Assembly: GCF_052180245.1 (NCBI RefSeq)
Contig: NZ_CP197474.1
Location: 2,108,001-2,172,000 of the forward strand
Direction: 5' to 3'
Length of the DNA stretch: 64,000 nt
Origin: Parapusillimonas sp013416435
GTDB lineage: Bacteria; Pseudomonadota; Gammaproteobacteria; Burkholderiales; Burkholderiaceae_B
The notes under the pieces are model-generated. The model ran no database searches. It was given only the letters and a program-made list of their open reading frames with translations, and had not been told where the DNA came from. Positions 1 through 8,108 of the stretch are shown here, in pieces. The translations under genes and the position numbers were made by a program. How positions within the stretch are numbered: position 1 is the first letter of the stretch; every line of letters begins with the position of its first letter.

Positions 1-2
1 CG

Positions 3-572
3 GCCAGGACGCTTCAGGAACTGATTGCCTACGCCAAGGCGAATCCGGACAAGCTATCCTACGCATCCTCGGGAAATGGCGCCTCTTCGCACCTGGCTGG
101 AGTCCTGTTCAACCAGATGGCGGGCACCAGCATCCTGCACGTTCCTTACCGTGGCACGGGGCCGGCCCTGAACGACTTGCTCGGAGGACAGGTGTCGATG
201 TCCTTCACCGACATCCTCACTGCCTTGCCGCATGTGAAGGCGGGAACCCTCATACCGATCGGACTTGCAAGCGCGGAGCGGTCCGAGGCCTTGCCGGATC
301 TTCCCACCCTGGACGAGCAGGGGCTCAAGGGCTATGACGTCAGCGTATTCTTCGGCATCGTCGCGCCCAAGGGCACGCCGGGTCCGGTTGTGGACAAGCT
401 CAACCGCGCGTTCGTTCAGGCCCTGCACGCGCCGGAAATTCGCGAAACGCTGGCCAAGCAGGGCATCGTCGAGGCGCGGGACCAGACTCCGCAAGGGCTG
501 GCGTCCTTCATCGCGGCCGAAGTCCCCAAATGGGGTGCATTGACCAAGGCGGCCAATATTTCTCTGGATTGA
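3..572 (+). CDS. Bug-family (TctC) substrate-binding protein, 5' truncated
   Basis: The frame is open from the first bases of the window, so the N-terminus and signal peptide lie upstream; about 189 residues are visible. The sequence has the C-terminal two thirds of a tripartite tricarboxylate receptor (Bug/TctC, periplasmic): LSYASSGNGASSHLAG, a HVPYRGTGPALNDLLGGQV segment, and a typical ending after KWGALTKAANISLD. Bug proteins bind carboxylates or similar small organic anions. The CoA-transferase gene starts 12 nt after the stop, a common arrangement in Alcaligenaceae that suggests capture and activation of an organic acid. No TctA/TctB membrane genes are in view. The ligand cannot be told from sequence. 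Confidence 0.93.
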   Translation, partial: ARTLQELIAYAKANPDKLSYASSGNGASSHLAGVLFNQMAGTSILHVPYRGTGPALNDLLGGQVSMSFTDILTALPHVKAGTLIPIGLASAERSEALPDLPTLDEQGLKGYDVSVFFGIVAPKGTPGPVVDKLNRAFVQALHAPEIRETLAKQGIVEARDQTPQGLASFIAAEVPKWGALTKAANISLD

Positions 573-583
573 ACGGAACCAAG

Positions 584-1753
584 ATGAATCAGAAAACGAA
601 CACACCGGCCGGAGCCTTGCAGGGCTGCAAAGTCGTCGATCTATCCCGTGTGCTGGGCGGCCCATACTGCACGCAGATCCTGGGGGATCACGGCGCCGAG
701 GTGTTCAAGGTCGAACCGCCGGCGGGGGACGAAACCCGCGGCTGGGGCCCCCCCTTTCAAGAGGGCACGGCGTCGTATTTTCTGGGCGTGAATCGCAACA
801 AGCTTGGACTCAGCCTTGATCTTTCAAGCGCGGACGGCCAGGGCTTTCTGCTGGCCATGCTCGAAGATGCCGATGTCCTCGTCGAGAACTTCAAGCCAGG
901 CACGCTTGAAAAATGGGGCCTGGGCGCCGATGTGCTGCAGCAGCGCTTTCCGAAACTGGTACATTGCCGCATCAGCGGCTTCGGCGCGGACGGCCCCTTG
1001 GGAGGCCTGCCGGGGTACGATGCTTGCGCCCAGGCGATGTGCGGGTTGATGAGCGTGAACGGCGAGGCCGACGGCGCCGCAACGCGTGTGGGCCTTCCTG
1101 TGGTCGACATGGTGACGGGGCTCAACGCCGCCCTGGCCATACTCATGGCCTTGAATGAAAGGCATCGCAGCGGCTTGGGCCAGTTTCTGGACATCACGCT
1201 CTTCGATTGCGCGATTTCACTGCTCCACCCGCACGCGGCCAATTTCTTCCTGAGCGGCAAGGTGCCGCAGCGTTCGGGAAACGCGCATCCCAACATTGCG
1301 CCTTACGAAACCTTTCTCACTCGCTCGGGGGAAATTTTCCTGGCGGTGGGCAACAACCGCCAATTCCATCTATTGGCCGAAGAGCTGGGGCAGAAGTCTT
1401 TGGCGGACGACCCTCGCTACGCCAGCAACGCGGACCGCTTGCAGAACCGCGCCGCTTTGCGGGCCATGCTGACGGAGCTGCTTGCCGGACACGAGGCCGC
1501 CGCGCTGTCGCAGCGGCTGCTGAAGAAAGGTGTACCGGCCGCGCCGGTCATGAACGTGGAGGAACTGCTGGATCATCCGCACACTCGCCATCGTGGAATG
1601 GTCTTGGACGAGAATGGGTACCGCGCCATTGCCTCGCCCATCAAGCTCTCAAGGACGCCTGCCGCCCTGCGCCGCCTGCCGCCTCGGTTCGGGCAACACA
1701 ACGCAGAAGTGGCGGAAAAGCTCAAGGGGCCGGATCCCGGACCGGGCCCTTGA
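584..1753 (+). CDS. CaiB/BaiF family (class III) CoA-transferase
   Basis: A 389-residue protein of the formyl-CoA transferase/CaiB family, which moves CoA between carboxylic acids. It opens with LQGCKVVDLSRVLGGPYCTQILG and carries the family segment GLPVVDMVTG, whose Asp aligns with the catalytic aspartate. The length fits the family (about 390-420). I prefer the ATG at 584 over the upstream ATG at 530, because 530 lies inside the Bug gene and the conserved N-terminus starts just after 584. It is probably co-transcribed with the upstream Bug receptor gene. The substrate is unknown. A palindromic repeat with a T-run begins 9 nt after the stop. Confidence 0.93.
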   Translation: MNQKTNTPAGALQGCKVVDLSRVLGGPYCTQILGDHGAEVFKVEPPAGDETRGWGPPFQEGTASYFLGVNRNKLGLSLDLSSADGQGFLLAMLEDADVLVENFKPGTLEKWGLGADVLQQRFPKLVHCRISGFGADGPLGGLPGYDACAQAMCGLMSVNGEADGAATRVGLPVVDMVTGLNAALAILMALNERHRSGLGQFLDITLFDCAISLLHPHAANFFLSGKVPQRSGNAHPNIAPYETFLTRSGEIFLAVGNNRQFHLLAEELGQKSLADDPRYASNADRLQNRAALRAMLTELLAGHEAAALSQRLLKKGVPAAPVMNVEELLDHPHTRHRGMVLDENGYRAIASPIKLSRTPAALRRLPPRFGQHNAEVAEKLKGPDPGPGP

Positions 1754-1762
1754 TAAATTGCA

Positions 1763-1882
1763 GGGTCAGACCCCATTCGGGGTCTGACCCTTTTTAGCTG
1801 GCGGGGCCAGACCCCGGATGGGGTTTGGCCCTTTAAACCTGTTGTAGCCGGCGGGGTCAGACCCCGGATGGGGTCTGACCCC
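1763..1882. repeat. Palindromic repeat cluster A (3 copies)
   Basis: Three copies of the window-wide palindrome (arm GGGGTCAGACCCC, 4-nt loop, complementary arm): 1763-1790, 1803-1831 and 1853-1882. The first is followed by five T, like an intrinsic terminator for the CoA-transferase. The second has T-to-C in its left arm matched by A-to-G in the right arm (ccag/tggc), which keeps the pair. The third lies inside the end of the thioredoxin reading frame. The gap is convergent. Confidence 0.97.
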
Positions 1883-2243
1883 CTTCATTCTGGGCAGCGA
1901 TTTCGGCGTGAACCTGCTCCATGTCCACTTGCTTGACTTGCTCCAGCAGTTCGTTGAGCTGGCCAGCGGAAAGCGCACCGGCTTGCGAGAACAGCAGGAC
2001 ACGCTCGCGGAACACCATCAGTGTCGGAATGGAGCGGATGCCCATTCCGGTGGCGAGTTCCTGTTCTTCCTCGGTATTCACTTTGGCGAAGATCACGTCT
2101 TCGTGTTCGTTGGATGCGGCATCGAACACCGGGGCGAAATTTCGGCATGGACCGCACCACGGCGCCCAGAAATCGACGATCAATGGCTTGTCGCCCTGTA
2201 TGGCTTCCTGGAAGCTGTCCTTGTTCAGATCAATGGTGCTCAT
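1857..2243 (-). CDS. Thioredoxin (Trx2/TrxC-like, without zinc domain)
   Basis: A 128-residue cytoplasmic disulfide reductase. The active site is WAPWCGPC (Cys30/Cys33), followed by RNFAPVF and a GIRSIPTLM loop with the cis-proline. RNFAP and VNTEEEQELATGMGIRSIPT resemble the catalytic domain of thioredoxin 2 more than TrxA, but the N-terminal zinc-binding CxxC extension of TrxC is absent. The last eight residues (GGQTPSGV) and the TGA stop are encoded by a palindromic repeat, so the natural C-terminus was probably near AEIAAQNE. A hairpin with a U-run lies 18-42 nt upstream of the start on the same strand. Confidence 0.94.
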   Translation of the reverse strand: MSTIDLNKDSFQEAIQGDKPLIVDFWAPWCGPCRNFAPVFDAASNEHEDVIFAKVNTEEEQELATGMGIRSIPTLMVFRERVLLFSQAGALSAGQLNELLEQVKQVDMEQVHAEIAAQNEGGQTPSGV

Positions 2244-2258
2244 AAGCCCCCCTGTTAA

Positions 2259-2285
2259 ACAAAAAAGCGGCTTGGCAAGCCGCTT
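2259..2285 (-). terminator. Intrinsic terminator or attenuator upstream of thioredoxin
   Basis: On the minus strand, AAGCGGCTT, a GCC loop and AAGCCGCTT form a 9-bp stem followed by a run of six U. It lies 114 nt beyond the permease stop, so it could end that transcript. It also sits only about 18 nt before the thioredoxin ATG, so any thioredoxin transcript starting further upstream must pass through it. Confidence 0.75.
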
Positions 2286-2398
2286 GTGATGTCGTTTAAG
2301 TTAGTGCGTGAGTCCAGTGTACAGCCAATATCGCGATCTTGCGAGGCGGTGCGCGCTCAATGCAACAGAGTGCGACCGCGAGCTGGAACACGCCACCG

Positions 2399-3691
2399 TC
2401 ACTCCGGAAAAGCCGCATACTTGACCACGAACAGCAGCGCGACCAGCAAGGTGGCCGGGTGGATGTCACGATAGCGCCCGGTAACGGCCTTCAGCACTAC
2501 ATAGCTGATGAAACCGAAAGCCAGGCCATTGGCGATGGAGTAGGTGAAGGGCATGGTCATCGCGGCCAATGCCGCGGGCGTGGCTTCCGTGACGTCGTCC
2601 CATTGGATTTCCGTGATTTCACGCAGCATCAGGCCGGCAACGTACAGGAGCGCCGGCGCCGTGGCATAAGCGGGCACCGCGCTCGCAAGCGGCGAAAGAA
2701 AGAGCGCCAGCAGGAACAGCACGCCGATCGTCAGGGCTGTAAGCCCGGTACGGCCGCCCGCCTGTACGCCGGCGGCGCTTTCCACGTAGGCGGTCGTGCT
2801 GCTGGTGCCGAGCATCGAGCCGGCCACGATGGCGCTGCTGTCGGCAAGCAGGGCGCGGCCCAGGCGGCCGGGCTTTCCTGGCTGGATCAGGTTCGCGCGC
2901 GTGGCGACGCCGATCAGCGTGCCGGTGGCGTCGAAGACCTCGACCAGGACCAGGACCAGGATCACGTGCACGATGCCGGTCTGCAGCGCGCCCATGATGT
3001 CGAGCTGGAAGAAGGTGGGTGCCAGGCTGGGCGGAGCGGAGACGATGCCGTGGAATTGCGTGTGTCCGGTGAAAATGGAGAGAACGGTGACCACCAGGAT
3101 GCCGATGAGGATGGCGCCGCGGACCTTGAGCGCATCCAGCGCGGCGATGAGGAAGAATCCCAGGATGGCATACAGGGGCGGGGCGGTGGTGAGATCGCCC
3201 AAGGCCACTTTGGTGGCGGGGTTGGCCACCACGATGCCGGAGCTCACGAGAGCAATGATGGCCAGGAACAGGCCGATGCCCGCCGCGATGGCCGAGCGCA
3301 GCGACTTGGGTATGCCCGCGATCAGCCATGAGCGCACCCCGGTGACGGTAATGAGGATGAAGATCACGCCGGAGATGAAGACGGCGCCCAGGGCCTGCTG
3401 CCACGTATACCCCAGGCCGCCGACGACGGTGAAGGCGAAGAAGGCATTCAGGCCCATGCCCGGCGCCATGCCGATCGGCCAGTTGGCCACGAACGCCATG
3501 ATGAAGGTGCCCAGCGCGGCGGCCAGGCAGGTGGCGACGAACACTGCATTCTTGTCCATGCCAGTGGTGGACAGAATTTCGGGATTCACGAAGATGATGT
3601 AGGACATCGTGAGAAAGGTCGTGATCCCGGCAACGATTTCGCTGCGGGGAGTGGTCCCGTGTTCACGTAATTGGAATAGTTTTTCAAGCAT
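2399..3691 (-). CDS. NCS2 family purine permease (AzgA/GhxP-like)
   Basis: A 430-residue inner-membrane protein with about 12-14 hydrophobic segments. The N-terminal motif (RSEIVAGITTFLTMSYIIFV) and the segment GMAPGMGLNAFFAFTVV are typical of the COG2252 branch of nucleobase-cation symporters, which import hypoxanthine, guanine or adenine by proton symport. The ATG at 3691 aligns with the family N-terminus (MLEKLFQLREHGTT); the 30 residues encoded further upstream do not resemble the family. It diverges from tsaD across an 89-bp gap. I see no purine riboswitch in that gap. The exact nucleobase is not determinable here. Confidence 0.93.
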   Translation of the reverse strand: MLEKLFQLREHGTTPRSEIVAGITTFLTMSYIIFVNPEILSTTGMDKNAVFVATCLAAALGTFIMAFVANWPIGMAPGMGLNAFFAFTVVGGLGYTWQQALGAVFISGVIFILITVTGVRSWLIAGIPKSLRSAIAAGIGLFLAIIALVSSGIVVANPATKVALGDLTTAPPLYAILGFFLIAALDALKVRGAILIGILVVTVLSIFTGHTQFHGIVSAPPSLAPTFFQLDIMGALQTGIVHVILVLVLVEVFDATGTLIGVATRANLIQPGKPGRLGRALLADSSAIVAGSMLGTSSTTAYVESAAGVQAGGRTGLTALTIGVLFLLALFLSPLASAVPAYATAPALLYVAGLMLREITEIQWDDVTEATPAALAAMTMPFTYSIANGLAFGFISYVVLKAVTGRYRDIHPATLLVALLFVVKYAAFPE

Positions 3692-3780
3692 GTGTTTTCC
3701 CGAGGGATGTGGCGTGGTCCGAGATGAACGATAATGAAGCCTGAATTCTAAGTCCGTTTCACCTCCAAACCCTAGCGCCA

Positions 3781-4836
3781 ATGATCATCATCGGATTCGA
3801 AAGTTCCTGCGACGAAACCGGCGTCGCCCTGGTGTGCACCGAAAAAGGCCTGTTGGCCCATGCGCTTCACAGCCAGATCGCCATGCACCAGGAATATGGC
3901 GGCGTAGTGCCCGAACTCGCGTCCCGCGACCACATCCGGCGGGTGCTGCCTCTTACGCGCGAAGTCCTGAAAGAGGCGGGCATCGGCATGGAGCAGATCG
4001 ACGCGGTCGCCTACACGGCGGGGCCGGGGCTGGCGGGCGCGCTGCTGGTCGGCGCCAGCGTGGCTCAGTCCTTCGCCTGGGCGCGCCGCTTGCCCGCCAT
4101 TCCCATCCATCACCTCGAAGGGCATCTGCTTTCGCCGCTCCTGGCGACCCCCAGGCCCGAATTCCCGTTCGTCGCGCTGCTCGTGTCCGGGGGGCACACG
4201 CAGATCATGCGGGTGGGGGGCGTGGGCGATTACGAACTGCTGGGCGAAACCCTGGACGATGCCGCCGGCGAAGCCTTCGACAAAAGCGCCAAGCTGCTGG
4301 GCCTGGGCTATCCGGGCGGGCCGGCATTATCCAGGCTGGCGCAAGAGGGCGATGCCGGCCGCTACGACTTGCCGCGCCCGATGCTGCACAGCCGCGACCT
4401 GGATTTCAGCTTCAGTGGTTTGAAAACGGCGGTGCTTACGCGGCTCAGGTCCATCGAGAAAGAGTCGGGCAGGCTGGATGACCGGCAACGCGCCGATCTG
4501 GCCGCCGCCACGGAAAGCGCCATTGTCGATGTCCTGGCCGCCAAGGCCATCAAGGCCATCAAGCAAACCGGGCTGAAGCGCCTGGTCGTCGCGGGCGGCG
4601 TGGGGGCCAATCGCCACCTGCGCACGCAACTGGTCGGCGCGGCCGCCAAGCTGCGCTGCGAGGTGTTCTTCCCGCCTTTGGACTTGTGTACCGACAACGG
4701 AGCCATGATCGCCTTCGCCGCCGCCATGCGGGTCAATGCCGGGCTGGTAAATCTCGACTCGGCACACCACGCCTTTACGGTCAGGCCACGCTGGGACCTG
4801 GAAGACATTTGTGGGTCGGTGGCCGCGTCAGCGTGA
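3781..4836 (+). CDS. tsaD: tRNA N6-adenosine threonylcarbamoyltransferase TsaD
   Basis: A 351-residue ASKHA-fold enzyme that transfers threonylcarbamoyl to A37 of ANN-decoding tRNAs, working with TsaB, TsaC and TsaE. It starts MIIIGFESSCDETG, has the iron-binding pair His111/His115 in HHLEGH, VSGGHTQ and, near the C-terminus, a CTDNGAMIA segment. Full length for the family. There is no clear Shine-Dalgarno before the ATG. It is transcribed divergently from the purine permease and convergently with plsY; the intervening gap holds palindromic repeats. Confidence 0.98.
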   Translation: MIIIGFESSCDETGVALVCTEKGLLAHALHSQIAMHQEYGGVVPELASRDHIRRVLPLTREVLKEAGIGMEQIDAVAYTAGPGLAGALLVGASVAQSFAWARRLPAIPIHHLEGHLLSPLLATPRPEFPFVALLVSGGHTQIMRVGGVGDYELLGETLDDAAGEAFDKSAKLLGLGYPGGPALSRLAQEGDAGRYDLPRPMLHSRDLDFSFSGLKTAVLTRLRSIEKESGRLDDRQRADLAAATESAIVDVLAAKAIKAIKQTGLKRLVVAGGVGANRHLRTQLVGAAAKLRCEVFFPPLDLCTDNGAMIAFAAAMRVNAGLVNLDSAHHAFTVRPRWDLEDICGSVAASA

Positions 4837-4845
4837 TTCGATCCT

Positions 4846-4983
4846 GGGGTCGGACCCCATGCGGGGTCCGACCCCTCTCAAAACAGATCGGCATTCAGGG
4901 GTCAGACCCCGGTCAAAACGGTCTGTGGGGTCAGACCCCGTACGGGGTCTGACCCCATTCAAGATCTGTTGGGGTCTGACCCC
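4846..4983. repeat. Palindromic repeat cluster B (2 full, 2 half copies)
   Basis: Full copies are 4846-4875 and 4927-4956. Single 13-nt arms stand alone at 4898-4910 and 4971-4983. The first full copy has centre G/C instead of A/T in both arms (tcGgac paired with gtcCga), a compensated change. The cluster fills the convergent gap between tsaD and plsY and ends 2 nt before the plsY stop codon. Confidence 0.97.
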
Positions 4984-4984
4984 T

Positions 4985-5626
4985 TCATTTCTTCGCCGAG
5001 CCGATGCGGCTTTCCTTGCCCGTCATCAGCCGGCTGATATTCGCTTTGTGCCGGAACAAGAGCACGACACTTATCACCACGATCGCCATTGCCATGGGCT
5101 TGTCCAGCGGCCAGGCAATGTTTCCGCCCAGCAGATAGAACAGCGGGGCGAACACGGCCGACAATATGGCCGCCAGCGAGGAATAGCGGGTGACATAGGC
5201 AATGATCAGCCAGGTGGCTGCCGTGGCGAACGCCAGCCAGGGGCTGACGGCAAGCAGGACGCCCAAGGCCGTGGCGACGCCTTTTCCGCCCTTGAAGCGC
5301 AGGAACACCGGAAACACGTGCCCCAGGAAAACCGCCAGCGCGCAGATGGCGACGACGACCGAGGGCAGGCCCAGGTCTTCCGCGATGCGGGCCGCAAAAT
5401 AAACCGCCACCCAGCCTTTGGCCGCGTCGCCAAGCAAGGTAAGCGCCGCCGCCGCTTTGTTGCCCGAGCGCAACACGTTGGTGGCGCCGGGGTTGCCCGA
5501 TCCGAACGTGCGCGGGTCCTTGAGCCCCATCGCCCGGCTGACCACGACCGCGAACGGGATGGATCCGATGAGATATGAGGCGATGATCAGGCCGAGCGCG
5601 GAGAGGGCGAGAAGGGCGGAAGACAT
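4985..5626 (-). CDS. plsY: Acyl-phosphate:glycerol-3-phosphate acyltransferase PlsY
   Basis: A 213-residue inner-membrane enzyme that acylates glycerol-3-phosphate from acyl-phosphate, the first step of phospholipid synthesis. Family motifs are visible: SYLIGSIPFAVVVSR, RTFGSGNPGATNVLR and FLRFKGGKGVATALG, separated by hydrophobic segments. I chose the ATG at 5626 (MSSALLALSALGL) because it places the first membrane helix at the N-terminus; the ATG at 5668 would add 14 non-conserved residues. It diverges from surE. No plsX is nearby. Confidence 0.96.
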   Translation of the reverse strand: MSSALLALSALGLIIASYLIGSIPFAVVVSRAMGLKDPRTFGSGNPGATNVLRSGNKAAAALTLLGDAAKGWVAVYFAARIAEDLGLPSVVVAICALAVFLGHVFPVFLRFKGGKGVATALGVLLAVSPWLAFATAATWLIIAYVTRYSSLAAILSAVFAPLFYLLGGNIAWPLDKPMAMAIVVISVVLLFRHKANISRLMTGKESRIGSAKK

Positions 5627-5734
5627 GGGTTCCTGTGCTCCAAATAGTTGTGCGGCGATTCTAACCACAGTCGCTCAAAAACCAAAACGAGCGGGTACAA
5701 TTGGCTACGTTCAGTTGAATCTAAATGGAAGGCA

Positions 5735-6493
5735 ATGCGCATACTGGTATCCAACGATGACGGCTACAATGCCGCCGGTCTTGAAGCGTTGGTGCAGTCC
5801 CTGAAAGGACTGGGCGAGCTTACCGTGGTGGCTCCGGAAACGAACTGCAGCGGGGCGTCCAATTCGCTCACGCTCAACCGGCCGCTGTCGGTGGGACAGG
5901 CGGCCAACGGTTTCTATTATGTTAACGGGACGCCGTCCGATTGTGTGCACATCGCGCTTACCGGCCTGCTCGACTTTCGTCCCGACCTCGTGGTTTCCGG
6001 CATCAACAACGGTGCCAACATGGGCGAGGACACGCTATATTCCGGAACCGTCGCCGCGGCCACCGAAGCCTATCTGTTCGGCATACCGGCCATCGCCTTT
6101 TCGCTGGTCAAGCGCGGGTGGGAGCACCTGGACACGGCCGCGCGGGTCGCCCGCCAAGTGGTCGAGCGCCACATCGAGAATCCCCTGGTGGGCCATGTGC
6201 TGCTCAACGTCAATGTCCCGGCAGTGCGCTACGATGCTCTGCAGGGCATACACGTCACGCGCCTGGGTAAACGCCATCCGTCCGAGCCGGTCGTAAAAAG
6301 CAGCACGCCCTATGGCGACACCGTGTACTGGATAGGCCCGGTAGGCAGCGTTTCCGATTCCGCCTCAGACACCGATTTCGGCGCCATCGAACAGAACGCC
6401 GTGTCCGTGACGCCCCTGCGCTTCGATCTCACGCACTACGAGCAGCTGGAGCAGTTCCGTGATTGGACGGGGCCCTTATGCGTAAGCCGGTAG
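5735..6493 (+). CDS. surE: 5'/3'-nucleotidase SurE
   Basis: A 252-residue stationary-phase survival phosphatase that dephosphorylates nucleoside monophosphates. The metal ligands are in place: MRILVSNDDG (Asp8, Asp9), Ser39 in TNCSGASNS, and the Asn of SGINNGANMG. The ATG at 5735 is preceded by GGAAGG and starts exactly at the family N-terminus. It is the first gene of surE-pcm-nlpD-exonuclease; its last 16 nt overlap the start of pcm. Confidence 0.97.
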   Translation: MRILVSNDDGYNAAGLEALVQSLKGLGELTVVAPETNCSGASNSLTLNRPLSVGQAANGFYYVNGTPSDCVHIALTGLLDFRPDLVVSGINNGANMGEDTLYSGTVAAATEAYLFGIPAIAFSLVKRGWEHLDTAARVARQVVERHIENPLVGHVLLNVNVPAVRYDALQGIHVTRLGKRHPSEPVVKSSTPYGDTVYWIGPVGSVSDSASDTDFGAIEQNAVSVTPLRFDLTHYEQLEQFRDWTGPLCVSR

Positions 6494-7296
6494 TCCCGTT
6501 CCCCTTTGCCACCGGCACGAGCAACCGGTTCGGGCGCTCCAGCCTGGGTGGCGGCCTGGCGGCCACCAACAGCAATGCGCGGGTGTATACGCAAGCCGTC
6601 CCGGCGCGCGCGGTTGTCAACGCAGCGCCAGGTTCGTCAACAATGGTCAATTTGGGTTTGAACTCCGAGCGCTCGCGTGGCATGATGATCGAGCGTTTGC
6701 GCCGGCAGGGCATACAGGATGAACGCGTGCTGGATGCCATGATGGCCGTGCCCCGGCATTTGTTCGTCGACGAAGGGCTGGCCAGCCGCGCATACGAGGA
6801 CGCCGCTCTGCCTATCGGCTACAGCCAGACCATCTCCCAGCCCTGGGTCGTCGCCCGCATGATTTCCGTGATATGCGAAAATAAGGCGCCCGCCAAGGTA
6901 TTGGAAGTGGGGGCCGGCTGCGGCTATCAGGCTGCGGTGCTGGCCCAGTTCATCAAAGAGATCCATGCCATCGAGCGTATTCGCGGCCTGTACGACATGG
7001 CGCGTGATAATCTCAGGGCATTGAAACTCTCGTCCCGTGTCCGGCTCTCGTTCGGAGACGGTATGGAAGGTTTGCCCGGCGTGGCGCCGTTCGATGCCAT
7101 CATCATCGCTGCCGCCGGTATTAGAATTCCCCAGGCCCTGCTCGAACAGTTGGCGGTCGGGGGCCGTTTAATTGCCCCGGAGGGAACGACGGCGCAGCGT
7201 CTGATTCTGATCGAGCGCACCGGTGCTGCCAACTGGCATCGCGCAGAGCTCGAGTCAGTGCGTTTCGTGCCGCTCCGTGCCGGGACCCAGTCTTAA
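6478..7296 (+). CDS. pcm: Protein-L-isoaspartate O-methyltransferase
   Basis: A 272-residue SAM-dependent repair methyltransferase for isoaspartyl residues in damaged proteins. The catalytic core begins around residue 65 (SERSRGMMIERLRRQG), with the PCMT signature LPIGYSQTISQPWVVARM and the SAM motif VLEVGAGCGYQAAVLAQ. The first 60 or so residues, rich in Ser, Ala and Asn, extend beyond the compact E. coli enzyme (208 residues) and have no motif I recognise. An internal ATG at 6643 (MVNLGLNSERSRG) could be the true start. It overlaps the surE 3' end, indicating translational coupling. Confidence 0.93.
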   Translation: MRKPVVPFPFATGTSNRFGRSSLGGGLAATNSNARVYTQAVPARAVVNAAPGSSTMVNLGLNSERSRGMMIERLRRQGIQDERVLDAMMAVPRHLFVDEGLASRAYEDAALPIGYSQTISQPWVVARMISVICENKAPAKVLEVGAGCGYQAAVLAQFIKEIHAIERIRGLYDMARDNLRALKLSSRVRLSFGDGMEGLPGVAPFDAIIIAAAGIRIPQALLEQLAVGGRLIAPEGTTAQRLILIERTGAANWHRAELESVRFVPLRAGTQS

Positions 7297-7313
7297 GCTT
7301 TCAGGAGAATCAC

Positions 7314-8108
7314 ATGCAGGCAGGGACGTTTCGGTCAGACGCAGCTTCGACACTAGAACCCCCTAAGCGCACGTCTCGTAAATTGATGCTGGCAGCCGTG
7401 GTTGCCAGCGCAGTCCTTGCCGGCTGCGCGGGCCGCGGCACGCAAGCGCCCGTTACAGATATGTCGCAGGGCACCACCACCGAGCCCGCCAAGGGCGGCA
7501 CCTATATCGTCAGGCCGGGCGATACGCTCTACAAGATCGCGCAAGCAAACAACATCGAGCTTGCCGAACTCATCCGCCTGAATAACATCACGGATCCCAG
7601 CCAACTGCGGCCCAACCAGGTGCTGCGACTGGATTCCTCCACGCCCGCGCCTGCCGCGCCGGTTGCGGGGCCCGCCACGCCTGTCCCGGTCACGCCGGTC
7701 AAACCGGTGGAGCCTGTCAGCACGGCAAGGGCAAACGATGCCTCTCTTATCAGCTGGGGCTGGCCGGCTTCGGGCAAGATCATCCAAAGCTTCAATGCCA
7801 ATACCAAGGGCATCGACATCGAAGGCAATGCCGGGGACCCGGTCCACGCTGCGGCAGATGGCAAGGTCATGTATGCCGGCAACGGCGTGCGCGGCCTGGG
7901 CAACCTGATCCTGCTGGGCCACAGCAACGGCTTCATCACGGCTTACGCCCATAACCAGTCCTTGCTCGTCAAGACGGGCGACCAGATCAAGAAGGGCGCC
8001 AAGATTGCGGCCATCGGCCAGACCGACACCACCTCGCCGCGGCTGCATTTCGAAATCCGCCGCCGCGGAACGCCGGTGAATCCGATGTCGTACCTGCCGG
8101 CCCGATGA
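7314..8108 (+). CDS. nlpD: NlpD-like LysM/M23 lipoprotein
   Basis: A 264-residue outer-membrane lipoprotein with an unusually long N-region before the lipobox (LAGC, about residue 38). A LysM peptidoglycan-binding domain follows (TYIVRPGDTLYKIAQ, about 62-105), then a Pro-rich linker and a C-terminal LytM domain. The LytM zinc site is degenerate: the first His of HxxxD is missing (NTKGIDIEG) and only one His remains in SPRLHFEIR. That matches E. coli NlpD, a non-enzymatic activator of the amidase AmiC. AGGAG lies 9 nt before the ATG. In enterobacteria rpoS follows; here an exonuclease gene does, overlapping by 4 nt. Confidence 0.94.
   Translation: MQAGTFRSDAASTLEPPKRTSRKLMLAAVVASAVLAGCAGRGTQAPVTDMSQGTTTEPAKGGTYIVRPGDTLYKIAQANNIELAELIRLNNITDPSQLRPNQVLRLDSSTPAPAAPVAGPATPVPVTPVKPVEPVSTARANDASLISWGWPASGKIIQSFNANTKGIDIEGNAGDPVHAAADGKVMYAGNGVRGLGNLILLGHSNGFITAYAHNQSLLVKTGDQIKKGAKIAAIGQTDTTSPRLHFEIRRRGTPVNPMSYLPAR

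Noticed and set aside
3692..3780. Purine riboswitch before the nucleobase permease
   Set aside because: The 89-bp gap shows no three-way junction pattern or conserved aptamer core.
7353..8048. M23 protein at 7.3 kb as an active endopeptidase
   Set aside because: The first zinc His and one His of HxH are missing, so it is better read as a non-catalytic NlpD-type amidase activator.
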